64,000 nucleotides of DNA, taken from NCBI GenBank assembly GCA_020073305.1, contig JAIQFK010000018.1, forward strand, positions 62,001 to 126,000, written 5' to 3'. Positions within the stretch are counted from its first letter, which is position 1, and every line of letters starts with the position of its first letter. The DNA comes from Terriglobia bacterium. Its GTDB lineage: Bacteria; Acidobacteriota; Terriglobia; Bryobacterales; Bryobacteraceae. The notes under the pieces are model-generated. The model did not search any database and had not been told where the DNA came from. It saw nothing but the letters and a program-made list of their open reading frames with translations. Positions 34,825 through 43,790 of the stretch are shown piece after piece. A program made the translations under genes and the position numbers.

Positions 34825-35433
34825 GTGATTAAGCACTTTTTCTCCGCGCTGGGGCCGGCGCAGGAAAACGCATATTACCACCAAAAGGAAGCCGAGCTTC
34901 TCGATCATCTTCGTCGTGAGAAAGAACTGGAAAGTGAGCGCCAGCGGATCGCGGAGGAGATCGGCATGGCCGACCAAAGCATCCTTCAGGACCTGCAGGA
35001 TCTCGGTTACACTCGTGAGACGGTTATGCTTCTGCCTTTAGTGCCTCTCTTGCAACTAGCATGGGCAGATGGGGAATTGAGCTTCCATGAGAGTGAGCGG
35101 ATCCGCGAGCTGGCTAACATCCGCGGCCTTGCTGAGGGAACTCCAGCGTTCGACTTGCTTGAACGCTGGCTAAGCCGCGGCCCTTCAGACGAATTCTTTC
35201 TCCGAACCTTACGGGTGATCCGCAACCTTCTGAGCGTGCTCCGTCCGGAAGAACTCGACGCTGTCAAGCAGGATTTGATCTCCTGCTGCACCTATATCGC
35301 ACAAGGTTCGGGCGCCATATTCGGGCTGGGCAAAACAATAGGCTCTGCCGAACAGAAGCTGCTGGCGGACATCGTGACCGCGCTCGAGCAGGAGAATCCA
35401 GTGTTAGCGAGAGAGATTGTGCGGCAACTGTAA
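34825..35433 (+). CDS. TerB-like helical protein
   Basis: The GTG at 34825 follows GGAGGC. The 202-aa protein has an N-terminal charged coiled-coil (YYHQKEAELLDHLRREKELE, about residues 18-48) and a C-terminal TerB-like/DUF533-like domain (about 65-160; LLPLVPLLQLAWADGELSFH and ERIRELANIRGL), the fold linked to tellurite and general stress responses and membrane-associated complexes. A glycine-rich hinge (GSGAIFGLGKTIG) precedes the last helix. A decayed copy of its 3' end is at 36775-36860. Confidence 0.7.
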   Translation: MIKHFFSALGPAQENAYYHQKEAELLDHLRREKELESERQRIAEEIGMADQSILQDLQDLGYTRETVMLLPLVPLLQLAWADGELSFHESERIRELANIRGLAEGTPAFDLLERWLSRGPSDEFFLRTLRVIRNLLSVLRPEELDAVKQDLISCCTYIAQGSGAIFGLGKTIGSAEQKLLADIVTALEQENPVLAREIVRQL

Positions 35434-35542
35434 GAAGAAATGGATCGGTCCTCGACGGACGCGCGCTATCCACCAGCCTACAGAGCACCCGAACTACCAC
35501 TCCCGGTTGGCACCTAAGCTGATTTAGAACGTTAGAGTGCCC

Positions 35543-35590
35543 CGTCCGCACCGCACAGGCTCTTGGAAGAAGTTGGAATCGCTCTATGCT
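35543..35590 (+). pseudogene. 3' remnant of the response regulator gene
   Basis: CCGCACAGGCTCTTGGAAGA and ATCGCTCTATGCTGAGGATC nearly repeat the last ~45 bases of the regulator gene at 34140-34508 (CACAAGGCTCTTGGAAGAAA, ATCGCTCTACATTGAGGATC). The rest of the gene is gone. It is followed by the intact USP gene in the same tail-to-tail arrangement as the first copy. Confidence 0.8.
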
Positions 35591-35608
35591 GAGGATCTCG
35601 GCGTCAAA

Positions 35609-36583
35609 TCAAGCTGCGTGGACTGACTCCAACGAATCCAGCTTCACCGGCGTTACAAACGCATCGGGTTTCACAGTCAAAACCGAACAGTTCACCTGAC
35701 GCAGAACCTTCTCGGCGGTGTTGCCGATAAAGAACCCCGCGACGCCGGTACGGCACACGGTACCCATCACGATCACATCGGCCCTTTTCCTCTTAGCCAT
35801 GGCGGGAATGAGATCGCCTGCGTCGCCGTCCAACAGATGTACCTGATGTCGGACATCATCTAAAGGGCACTGCTGCAGCAGCTCATCCAGGCGTGACACA
35901 TGCTCCTGCTCAACATGGGCAACCATTCGTTCCATATTGCCGCGCGACAATCGAGTGCCAAGGCTGGATATTTTCGAAGCGTTCCACGCGTGGACTACGT
36001 AGAGCTCGCTTTGCTCGGCTCGTGCGAGCGATGCCGCAAGCTCGATGATCTTAATGTTGAGCGCGTTGAGCTTCCGATCGGATGGGTGCGGATCTACGGC
36101 TGCCAGTATTCGGGCACAGAACTTGCCGTGTGCTGGTTTAATGACCCAGACGGGGCAGGGGCACTTGCGCATCAGATGTATAGATGTGCTTCCAAATAAT
36201 GCGCCCGTAAGTCCACTCTCGCCATCGGCCGTCATCATCACGAGGTCGTGCTGATTTCGCAGTACCTCGCGAATGATTTCCAGAAAGGGAGTACCCCGGA
36301 GAATTCTGGTCTGGACTTCGACGCCCGCATCCCGAAGTGGCGCAATCAGAGTCTCCAATCGCCGAAGGTCTTCCTGAACCATCATTTCTTGAATCCTAAT
36401 TCCGTGAAGATCTGCGCAGCGTCTCTCCGGAATACCAGCGTCGGCCTCCGGGACCGACTCGACAACACACACCACAGTGAGCAGTGCCCGGTTTCTCAGC
36501 GCCAAGCCGGCTGCTCGCTCAAATGCCGCGTCTTGTTTATCTGCGCTGTCCGCGACCACGAGAATGTTTTTGAATCTTCGCAT
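35609..36583 (-). CDS. Tandem universal stress protein (UspE-like)
   Basis: This 324-aa protein has two UspA domains (about residues 1-155 and 160-310). The first has a partly altered nucleotide loop (MTADGESGLTGALFGSTSIH), the second a near-consensus one (VMGTVCRTGVAGFFIGNTAEKVL). Double-domain USPs bind nucleotide and support survival under hypoxia, starvation or DNA damage. It is the intact survivor of a duplicated gene whose other copy is the remnant at 34532-34718. The ATG follows a GGAGGAG-rich leader (GAAGGAGGAGCCCC), a strong ribosome-binding site. Confidence 0.9.
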   Translation of the reverse strand: MRRFKNILVVADSADKQDAAFERAAGLALRNRALLTVVCVVESVPEADAGIPERRCADLHGIRIQEMMVQEDLRRLETLIAPLRDAGVEVQTRILRGTPFLEIIREVLRNQHDLVMMTADGESGLTGALFGSTSIHLMRKCPCPVWVIKPAHGKFCARILAAVDPHPSDRKLNALNIKIIELAASLARAEQSELYVVHAWNASKISSLGTRLSRGNMERMVAHVEQEHVSRLDELLQQCPLDDVRHQVHLLDGDAGDLIPAMAKRKRADVIVMGTVCRTGVAGFFIGNTAEKVLRQVNCSVLTVKPDAFVTPVKLDSLESVHAA

Positions 36584-36706
36584 GGGGCTCCTCCTTCGCA
36601 GTTATTGGGGCAATTCTTCGGCCATCGCCGAAACGGCGCGTTTGCGCCGGAAGTCGCCATCCTTTTTGCCGGTGCTCCCCTAAAACGTCCACCCACTGTC
36701 AAGTGA

Positions 36707-36720
36707 GTACCATTTGGGAA
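36707..36720. promoter_or_regulatory. Shared inverted-repeat motif, site 2
   Basis: GTACCATTTGGGAA lies about 125 bp upstream of the USP start at 36583 (minus strand) and matches site 1 (30842-30855) at 13 of 14 bases. A CCTAAAACG word at 36679-36687 is the reverse complement of CGTTTTAGG seen next to site 1, so the two upstream regions share two elements. Confidence 0.4.
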
Positions 36721-36774
36721 TCGACCTCTCGTCCGCGGGGCTGGCCCTAAATGTAAATGCATTGGCGTGCAAAT

Positions 36775-36860
36775 TGGTGGGCAACAAAGTTGGCTTTGCC
36801 GAACAGAGGCTGCTCGGGGACATCGCAGCGGCGCTCGAGCAACGGCAACTTTTGTAAGTA
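36775..36860 (+). pseudogene. 3' remnant of the TerB-like gene
   Basis: TTTGCCGAACAGAGGCTGCT and GACATCGCAGCGGCGCTCGA align with the 3' end of the TerB-like gene at 34825-35433 (TCTGCCGAACAGAAGCTGCT, GACATCGTGACCGCGCTCGA), including the stop and the following GTAAG-AGAA-TGG sequence. Only about the last 30 codons remain. It is the third member of the duplicated regulator-USP-TerB unit. Confidence 0.8.
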
Positions 36861-37006
36861 GAATGGGGCCCGTCCTACGATCAATGCAGCACCTGTAGAG
36901 GCGTTAATTCAGTAGTTTATTGACCGGGTCGGCGACGATGGATGTGCGAGGTGGCCTTGGTTGATCTGGCCACCCCACAATTGCCAGGCGGGAAGAAATT
37001 CGGCGG

Positions 37007-37561
37007 TCAACGAGCATTCACCTTCTTTTGGAGTTCTGCAAATCTGGCTTCAGTCTCCCCGTAGTCGATGAAATCTCCCACCAGGGCTGTAAGCTCTTTG
37101 GCGAGTTCGTAATTCACAAAGCAGTAGTCCTCAAGCTCCTTGCTGTGGACCAACCTTCTGTTCTCGTTGAGATGTTCAATGGTAGATTCGGTGTTTGTCG
37201 CCAACTCTTTCAGTGCCGGCGTGATATGGTCGATCGCCTGTTGCTGCCAAGGTGAGCCTGTTTCGCGGGCCTGGTTCAGGCTTGCGAGCAATTCACCAGT
37301 CTTGTTGACGTGGTCTCTAATTTCGTTGATCTTAGTCGCGAAGCTCTCCCAACTCAACTTAGTCCGCGTGAAAGCCGACATCTTCTCGGCATCTTCTCTG
37401 AGCTCGATCGCCTCCGACTTGGCTTCCGACAGAAGTGTGGAGATCTCTTTTGAATCACCGACGGAGCTGGCTAGAGCTCTAGTTGCCGGCGAAATCATCA
37501 GATATCCCGCCACCAGAAGTGCCAGCATCGATGGAAAGAGTAGCCTTCTATAGTTAGTCAT
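37007..37561 (-). CDS. Exported helical protein, unknown
   Basis: The ATG at 37561 follows AAGGAG. The 184-aa product has a signal peptide or N-terminal anchor (LLFPSMLALLVAGYLMISPA) and an otherwise helical, charged body (SEAKSEAIELREDAEKMSAF, HITPALKELATNTESTIEHL, ELTALVGDFIDYGETEARFA) typical of a periplasmic coiled coil or four-helix bundle. No metal-binding or enzymatic motif is seen. It is divergent from the AI-2E-type permease gene with about 155 bp between starts. Confidence 0.65.
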   Translation of the reverse strand: MTNYRRLLFPSMLALLVAGYLMISPATRALASSVGDSKEISTLLSEAKSEAIELREDAEKMSAFTRTKLSWESFATKINEIRDHVNKTGELLASLNQARETGSPWQQQAIDHITPALKELATNTESTIEHLNENRRLVHSKELEDYCFVNYELAKELTALVGDFIDYGETEARFAELQKKVNAR

Positions 37562-37717
37562 AATATTCTCCTTTTCGTTAGAATTGTGCTTGTGCAGCTT
37601 GTTCTTGCGAAGCGGCTGCGCTGGGAAGCAAGATTGACTCTCGCCATCCATCGGCCTTCAGAGCATCCGAAAGGCCACTTCCGATGACTTAGGACACTCA
37701 CGTGCCCGTCGAACTAT

Positions 37718-38803
37718 ATGGGCACTGAAATAGTCGCTGGAAAAGACGCCTTTCTCGGAAGTGCCGGACGCAGCGCACGCAATTGGTTGCCTGTGGTGGG
37801 CAGCATACTACTCCTCTTTCTATGCTGGCTGATCGTGAGGCCTTTTCTGCCGGCCGTGTGCTGGGCGTTCGGCCTGGCTCTGATCGCGTACCCATTTCAC
37901 CACTGGTTGTGTCGCAAGGTTTCGAGGCGCAATCTCACCGCGGCCATATCGGTGATCGTCATCGCAGTTGTCCTAGTTGCCCCTGCGGTCCTTCTGACCA
38001 GAGTTGTGGTAGTGGAAGCAACGGAAGTTGCACAGCAGTTCATGAGCGAGGATCTTCGTTCCGAGATGGAAAGCAATCAACGCGTCCGAACAGTCTTAGA
38101 TTGGGTCGGAGCGCGTGTGGACCTACAGCAAGAGGTTGCGTTGGCGGCAAGAAGGCTGGCCGGCTGGATATCATCCTTAGCCTCTGTAGCCGTCACTGGC
38201 TCGATCTGGTTCGTAACCCAGATCATTATTATGGTTTACGTTTTGTTTTATTTCTTGCGCGATGGGCAGTTGATGCTGAGCGTCATTGCATCGGTACTAC
38301 CGCTGTCCCAGCCTGATACTCAAAGGATATTTGCACGCATCGGCGAGACCATTCGGGTCTCGCTTTACGGCAAATTGCTCGTCGCCTCGATCCAGGGCTC
38401 GTTGGGAGGACTGATGTTCTGGTGGATCGGACTGCCCACGCCCGTCCTGTGGGGTTTCCTGATGGTGTTGGTCTCGGCCTTTCCGCTTTTGGGTACATTC
38501 GTAGTCTGGTGTCCTGCGGCTGTCATGCTGGCGTTCCAGGGCGAGTGGGGTCGAGCACTGATCTTGAGTGTTTGGGGACTCTTGGTCATCCATCCAGTCG
38601 ACAATTTCCTGGGGCCGATCCTCGTTGGAACCACCCTTCGGCTACACACGCTTCTAATGTTCTTTGCGTTTCTTGGTGGTGTCGTAGCCTTTGGTCCTGC
38701 AGGTTTCGTCTTGGGGCCCGTGATCGTCGCGGTCATAGTCGCTGTATTTGAGATTCAGCAGAGTAAGATACCCCTCGGGCCGACAGCCACCATTCCCTCG
38801 TGA
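37718..38803 (+). CDS. AI-2E/PerM family permease
   Basis: This 361-aa polytopic protein has the AI-2E transporter (DUF20) layout: an N-terminal helix pair (SILLLFLCWLIVRPFLPAVC), a helix after the basic loop (AAISVIVIAVVLVAPAVLL), a large soluble middle (about residues 105-160), and a C-terminal block of about five helices with family-typical DGQLMLSVIASVLPL, QGSLGGLMFWWIGLPTPVLW and HPVDNFLGPILVG. Members export diverse small molecules or Na+; a few transport autoinducer-2. The substrate cannot be told. Downstream is the third TonB receptor, read from its own leader. Confidence 0.85.
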   Translation: MGTEIVAGKDAFLGSAGRSARNWLPVVGSILLLFLCWLIVRPFLPAVCWAFGLALIAYPFHHWLCRKVSRRNLTAAISVIVIAVVLVAPAVLLTRVVVVEATEVAQQFMSEDLRSEMESNQRVRTVLDWVGARVDLQQEVALAARRLAGWISSLASVAVTGSIWFVTQIIIMVYVLFYFLRDGQLMLSVIASVLPLSQPDTQRIFARIGETIRVSLYGKLLVASIQGSLGGLMFWWIGLPTPVLWGFLMVLVSAFPLLGTFVVWCPAAVMLAFQGEWGRALILSVWGLLVIHPVDNFLGPILVGTTLRLHTLLMFFAFLGGVVAFGPAGFVLGPVIVAVIVAVFEIQQSKIPLGPTATIPS

Positions 38804-38825
38804 CCAAGACATGAATTCAAATCCT

Positions 38826-38839
38826 GTACCAAATGGGAC
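38826..38839. promoter_or_regulatory. Shared inverted-repeat motif, site 3
   Basis: GTACCAAATGGGAC lies about 200 bp upstream of the TonB receptor ATG at 39036. Its core CCAAATGG is the reverse complement of the CCATTTGG core of sites 1 and 2. A weaker relative (GTCCCATTTGAA, 45049-45060) lies about 200 bp upstream of the M48 protease gene. Confidence 0.4.
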
Positions 38840-39035
38840 ACCGCTTTCCCAAATCGTTCTCCTGTACAGGTTCGCGCGCTGCCCATCGCTTACTGCAGCA
38901 GTTCGCGAAACACCACTAAAGTCGCTTAAAGGCGCTCGAACTAACGCGAACAGAGTATCAGTACGGCACATTAGGCCTTTGGCAGGCAATCTGCAAATAG
39001 ACCCTCGAAAAATCAATCCAGGGAGGGTACACCGT

Positions 39036-42000
39036 ATGTTGAGCGTCCGACTATTTCCAGCAGCGATACGTCTCGTAATCGCACTGTTTTGCCTGTTCAC
39101 CTTATTGGTCCCCTGCGCCTGGGCGCAGTTGTACTCCGGGTCCATCACCGGTGTCATCAGCGACCCCTCGGCTGCAGTGGTGCCTGACGCTAAAGTGACC
39201 TTGACCGACATCGGAAAGCAAACTTCACGGACCGTGATGACGGATGCGGTCGGACGGTACCTCATACGGTCCTTGCCGCCATCGGCTTACAGATTGACCA
39301 TCGAGTTCGAGGGATTCACCACCTACATACAGGACAACATCGTTCTCGAAGTCAACCAGAACCTCGCCGTTGATGTGATGCTCACCCTAGGGTCGGCAGT
39401 GCAGAGTGTGGAAGTACAGGCTAACAACGCGGCAATAGCCACCAAGGACGCCGCTACCGGCCAGGAACTGAACCGAACATTCATTAACGACCTACCATTA
39501 CTCGGTCGCGGCGTTTTCGATTTGGCTATGCTTGCGCCGGGAGTTCACCAGCGTGAGGACGGCAGTGGTGGCGCCAACAATTTTATTTCCAATGGTAGCC
39601 GAAACTCCACTTCCGACATCCTGATGGACGGCGTCAGCGCCACAAGTTTTGAGCAGAACAGCGGCATTTTAGATCCGCTCTACACACCGTCGGTGGATTC
39701 GGTGCAGGAGTTCAAGATCCAGCAGTCCAACTTCAGCGCAGAGATGGGATTTAGCGGATCGACGATCATCAACATGGTCACACGGTCTGGAACCAATGAG
39801 TTCCATGGAAGTGCTTACGAGTTCCTGCGGAACAACGTTCTCACCGCTAATAATTGGTTTTCTAATGCCAGCGATACCCCTCTGCCTGCCCGCCGGTACA
39901 ATCTATTCGGCGGCACGATTGGCGGACCTATCAAGAGAGACAAGACGTTTTTCTTCTTCAACTATGAGGGTCTGCGGGACGTCAATGCCGTGACTCGCCG
40001 GGCCGGCGTGCCCAGCGCGGCTATGAGGCAAGGAGATTTCCGTGAATTGTGCGCGGAAGGGTTTAGCGCCAATGGCAGGTGCATGGGCGAAGGCCAGCTC
40101 TGGGATCCCTACTCGGGAGTCTTTGATGAGAACGCGGGCGGAGCCGTCCGTTCTACTTACATTCCCTTCAACCGCATGGATCTCTATCAAAGTCCCGGCA
40201 ATCCGAGACTGAACGGGACCGGCTTCCAGCCCCCGGCCCGGGCCAGCAACCTTATCGATCCGGTGGCGGCCAAGATGATGCAGTCTTTCCCACTGCCCAA
40301 CGTCAACGTAGGTAACGCCAACTACAACCGCTTTAACAACTGGCTCGGCGCAGGCTCCAACCGGTCGCAGAACGATCAGTTTGACATCAAAGTCGATCAC
40401 AATTTCAACGAAACCAATCGCCTCAGCGCCAGATATTCCCAAGCGCTCTCCAATTCGACGCCCTCCAACGTCTTCGGAAATGCATTGGATCCCACCGGAG
40501 CTCCCGGGGCCAGCCACACTCACATGGTCGCCGTGAATTTCACACGTACCTTCAGCCCCACCATGCTCCTGAATCTTTCCTACGGCTTTACCCGGCGCTT
40601 TGACGATTACAAAGATTATGTCGTGGATCCGACGACACTGGGACTTCCTGCATACATGACGACATCCGGTTTTAAAACCGCCCCGTCTATCCTCATCGAC
40701 AATTATTACTCAGCCGGCGAGAGCAACAATATCGGCGCCCAAGCCTGGGGCATTCTGCGTCAGTCGCCAGAAACCCACCACCTGGTTGGAAGCGTCAGCC
40801 GCTTGCAGGGCCGGCACGATATTAGGATAGGCGGTGAAATGCGGATGCACCGCATCAATTTTGTGCAGCCCGGCGAGCAGGGTGGATTCTTCGAATTCGA
40901 CCAAAACGCCACTTCGCAAAGCCCTTGGTCTCAAGGTGACGAGATGGCCAGCTTTCTGACTGGGGTGATGCCGAGTTGGGGCGAATACGAGGTGCCGGCT
41001 TTCGTCAGCACGCAGAGCTTTCAATTCGCCGGCTACTTCCAGGACAACTTCACGCTCAGCAACAAGCTGACTCTCAACCTGGGGCTTCGCTATGACGTGG
41101 AGACACCGCGCACCGAGCGATACAATCGCATGAGCTACGTCAACCCTGGCGCCCCCTCGCCACTGCAGGTTCCGGGATTGCCGGATCTCAATGGCGTATT
41201 GGCCTTTGTGGACAAGAACAATCGCCACAACTATGGTTACGATCTCAACAATTGGGGTCCCAGGTTCGGCCTTGCCTACCGGCTGACGGAGAAGACCGTC
41301 CTGCGGGGCGGTTATGGAATCTTCTATCAGACGACGACGCGCGGCGCCGCCGGGACGGGCGCGTATGGGTTCCAGGGATTCGACCGCTTGACCTCATTCG
41401 AGTCATCGTACCAGTGGGACGGCGCCACTCCCGGGCCACCGCTGAACAACCCGTTCCCAGGCGGGCCGCTGCTTCCACCCGGAGCCTCGCTAGGAGGTAT
41501 GTCCTATGTCGGCGAAGGTATCCGCGGGCCGATCAAGGGCATGAATGCAACTCCTTACGAGCAGAGCTGGACACTCGGATTTCAGCATCAACTGCCCGGA
41601 GGAATCATCCTGGACACCAACTATGTAGGGAAGAAGGGTACCAAGCTCTTCTTCGGTGGAGCCTCCGAATTGAACCATTTGGGCCCAGGTATCGAGACGG
41701 ACAATCGCGCTCAAATTGCCGACATGCTCACATACGTCGACAATCCGCTGTACGGACACGTGCCGGAAGGCGCGTCCCTGGGCGGCCCCACGGTTCAGAA
41801 ATATCAGCTCTCTCGTCCGTTTCCGCAATTTACCGGCGTCAATGGCATTTCGTTCCCGGTGGCCAACTCCATTTACCACGCTTTCCAGTTACGTGCCGAG
41901 AAGCGCTTCACCAGTGGTCTGCAGTTCCTGGTGACTTACACCGCCAGCAAATCCATCGACGATTCTTCCATTACGCATGACGGCTTAGGCTGGCTGGGAG

Positions 42001-42623
42001 GCAGTACCAGTCTTCAGGACCCCAATAATTACCGGCTGGAGCGAGGGCTCTCCCAGTTTGATCTGCCCCAAGCTTTAGGTATCAGTTACGTGTACGACCT
42101 TCCCTTCGGACGGAACAAGACCTTCGGGAGCAACTGGAATCCGGTGCTCAACACGATCTTCGGCGGATGGAGAACCAACGGAATCTGGACCTTTACCAGT
42201 GGATTTCCGATTGGCCTGCGCCTGGCTGGAGGCCTGTCTCTCCCGACGTACGGCGATCAGCGGCCCGATCTTCTGGGAACTCTGAAGCGGAACACAGGGT
42301 CAAACTTCCGCGACCAATACTTCGCCAACCCGGATGTTGTTGTGGCCCCGGCGGATTATGCTATTGGAAATGCACCGCGCACCACCGGCTCGGTCCGGAC
42401 GCCTGGCGCGAACAACGCCAACCTGTCGCTGTTGAAGGAATTCTCCCTAGGCAAGTTCAGGGAAGGAATGCGCCTGGAGTACCGGGCGGAATTCTTCAAT
42501 GCCTTCAATCATCCCCGCTTCTGCGGACCAGACACTACGCTGAATGGCGGGAGCTTTGGCGCAGTCAGCTGCACGGCCAACTCTGCCCGCGAGGTCCAGA
42601 TGGCGTTGAAGTTCTATTGGTAA
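39036..42623 (+). CDS. TonB-dependent receptor, Oar/CarboxypepD_reg type
   Basis: The ATG at 39036 follows GGGAGGG and opens a signal peptide (LVIALFCLFTLLVPCAWAQ). The ~1,195-aa protein has the carboxypeptidase-regulatory domain (~33-115; SITGVISDPSAAVVPDAKVT), a plug (~120-250; SVDSVQEFKIQQSNFSAEMG) and a large barrel ending MALKFYW. It is closely related in sequence and length to the receptor at 4884-8681 (shared GGTIGGPI, KTFFFFNYEG-type and RHELKFGGE/RHDIRIGGE blocks), so the two are probably paralogues with different ligands. It is followed by a haem protein gene 24 bp downstream. Confidence 0.9.
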   Translation: MLSVRLFPAAIRLVIALFCLFTLLVPCAWAQLYSGSITGVISDPSAAVVPDAKVTLTDIGKQTSRTVMTDAVGRYLIRSLPPSAYRLTIEFEGFTTYIQDNIVLEVNQNLAVDVMLTLGSAVQSVEVQANNAAIATKDAATGQELNRTFINDLPLLGRGVFDLAMLAPGVHQREDGSGGANNFISNGSRNSTSDILMDGVSATSFEQNSGILDPLYTPSVDSVQEFKIQQSNFSAEMGFSGSTIINMVTRSGTNEFHGSAYEFLRNNVLTANNWFSNASDTPLPARRYNLFGGTIGGPIKRDKTFFFFNYEGLRDVNAVTRRAGVPSAAMRQGDFRELCAEGFSANGRCMGEGQLWDPYSGVFDENAGGAVRSTYIPFNRMDLYQSPGNPRLNGTGFQPPARASNLIDPVAAKMMQSFPLPNVNVGNANYNRFNNWLGAGSNRSQNDQFDIKVDHNFNETNRLSARYSQALSNSTPSNVFGNALDPTGAPGASHTHMVAVNFTRTFSPTMLLNLSYGFTRRFDDYKDYVVDPTTLGLPAYMTTSGFKTAPSILIDNYYSAGESNNIGAQAWGILRQSPETHHLVGSVSRLQGRHDIRIGGEMRMHRINFVQPGEQGGFFEFDQNATSQSPWSQGDEMASFLTGVMPSWGEYEVPAFVSTQSFQFAGYFQDNFTLSNKLTLNLGLRYDVETPRTERYNRMSYVNPGAPSPLQVPGLPDLNGVLAFVDKNNRHNYGYDLNNWGPRFGLAYRLTEKTVLRGGYGIFYQTTTRGAAGTGAYGFQGFDRLTSFESSYQWDGATPGPPLNNPFPGGPLLPPGASLGGMSYVGEGIRGPIKGMNATPYEQSWTLGFQHQLPGGIILDTNYVGKKGTKLFFGGASELNHLGPGIETDNRAQIADMLTYVDNPLYGHVPEGASLGGPTVQKYQLSRPFPQFTGVNGISFPVANSIYHAFQLRAEKRFTSGLQFLVTYTASKSIDDSSITHDGLGWLGGSTSLQDPNNYRLERGLSQFDLPQALGISYVYDLPFGRNKTFGSNWNPVLNTIFGGWRTNGIWTFTSGFPIGLRLAGGLSLPTYGDQRPDLLGTLKRNTGSNFRDQYFANPDVVVAPADYAIGNAPRTTGSVRTPGANNANLSLLKEFSLGKFREGMRLEYRAEFFNAFNHPRFCGPDTTLNGGSFGAVSCTANSAREVQMALKFYW

Positions 42624-42647
42624 GCTGCGGCACTTTCATGCCGGCGA

Positions 42648-43145
42648 ATGAATATGACTGTACTGGTTAAGCGATCTTTGTTTGCAATTGGCTTCCTGTT
42701 TGCCGCCGCTCAATTCGTGCGGCTGACGAAAACCAATCCACCGGAGAATGTTGCTCACACAATCCAAGTGAGCACGCCAGTCGGGTCCGAGGTCAGTAGG
42801 ATACTGGAACGCAGTTGTGCGGACTGTCACTCGGACCGCACCGCATGGCCGTGGTACAGCAGCGTCGCTCCGGCTTCGTGGTTGGTCATCAGCGACGTGA
42901 ACGAGGGGCGCGAAGCGTTGAATCTATCCCGATGGGGATTGTACGGCGACGGACAGAAGGCCAAACTACTCACGAAGATGTGTGAGGAGATCTCAAATGG
43001 AAAAATGCCTATGCCGACGTACTTGGTTATCCATCGGCACGCGCAAATGAGCTACACAGACATTCAGACGTTGTGCTCATGGGCGCAGGCATCATCGCAG
43101 GATCTCGCCTCTATAGCGTCCACTGAGGCGAAGGGCAAGAACTGA
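42648..43145 (+). CDS. Exported haem-binding (CxxCH) protein
   Basis: This 165-aa protein has an N-terminal membrane/signal segment (SLFAIGFLFAAAQFVRL) and one c-type haem site, C57-A-D-C60-H61 (LERSCADCHSDRTAWPWYS), followed by conserved aromatic and Trp residues (APASWLVISDVNEGREALNL) and M/H-rich PTYLVIHRHAQM. It matches the small haem-binding domain family (Haem_bd). It would sit on the periplasmic face and carry electrons or sense gas ligands. Its position before an exported rubrerythrin suggests a shared redox role. Confidence 0.85.
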   Translation: MNMTVLVKRSLFAIGFLFAAAQFVRLTKTNPPENVAHTIQVSTPVGSEVSRILERSCADCHSDRTAWPWYSSVAPASWLVISDVNEGREALNLSRWGLYGDGQKAKLLTKMCEEISNGKMPMPTYLVIHRHAQMSYTDIQTLCSWAQASSQDLASIASTEAKGKN

Positions 43146-43198
43146 GCCAGGGGACGAAAACCCCGGCTTGGCCAAACAAATATCGGAAGAGGATAAGC

Positions 43199-43705
43199 AT
43201 GAAGATCAAAGTGTATTTGTTGTTATTTGTCGCCATTGTAATAGGCATTCTCGGCCTCAACCTGGCGAGCGCCCAAAAAGAGTCGAATATCAGCGCGCGA
43301 ACCCAGGAAAACCTCTCGATTGCCATGCACGGCGAGGCTTTTGCGTACGCTAAATACCTGTTGTACGCCGAGCAGGCCCAAAAGCATGGTCACCCGGAAC
43401 TGGCTCGCCTGTTCGAAGAGACGGCCAAGGTGGAGCGCCTCCAGCATTTCGCAGAAGAAGCCGCCCTTGCTGGACTCGTGGGCAGCGATGCCGACAATTT
43501 GAGAGATGCGATCAAAGGCGAGTCTTACGAGATCGACACGATGTATCGTGAATTCGCGGAACAAGCCAAAACCCGCGGCGATCCAGCCGCAGCCGACCGC
43601 TTCGAAGAGGTGCGCAGTGATGAAATGGGCCACCGCGAAGCATTCAAGACCGCTTTAGCAAAAGTCCAAAATGAATTGACGGCTACGAAACAGGACGTCC
43701 GCTAG
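43199..43705 (+). CDS. Exported rubrerythrin-like ferritin-fold protein
   Basis: This 168-aa protein has a signal peptide (YLLLFVAIVIGILGLNLASA) and a rubrerythrin diiron domain: helices with Glu ligands in GEAFAYAKYLLYAEQAQK, LFEETAKVERLQHFAEE, IDTMYREFAEQAK and EVRSDEMGHREAF. The C-terminal rubredoxin domain of classical rubrerythrins is absent. The family reduces hydrogen peroxide; export is unusual, as most members are cytoplasmic. The preceding haem protein gene, 53 bp upstream, could encode its electron donor. The ribosome-binding site is a weak AAGAGGATAAGC. Confidence 0.85.
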   Translation: MKIKVYLLLFVAIVIGILGLNLASAQKESNISARTQENLSIAMHGEAFAYAKYLLYAEQAQKHGHPELARLFEETAKVERLQHFAEEAALAGLVGSDADNLRDAIKGESYEIDTMYREFAEQAKTRGDPAAADRFEEVRSDEMGHREAFKTALAKVQNELTATKQDVR

Positions 43706-43713
43706 AACGACCG

Positions 43714-43751
43714 GAGGCGGGGTCGCGGAGGACAGCCGCGCCCCGCGCCTC
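43714..43751 (+). terminator. Strong GC-rich hairpin after rubrerythrin
   Basis: GAGGCGGGGTCGCGG (43714-43728) can pair with CCGCGCCCCGCGCCTC (43736-43751) over about 14 base pairs with one bulge. It lies 8 bp after the rubrerythrin stop. There is no T-tract, so termination efficiency is uncertain, but it is a sensible operon end. Confidence 0.45.
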
Positions 43752-43790
43752 ACTACAGGACGGCCGGGCTGCGTTCAGGAGGGGATGCGG

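Noticed and set aside
36784-36860. Short independent gene near 36.8 kb
   Set aside because: The sequence is a degraded copy of the TerB-like gene's 3' end rather than a separate gene.
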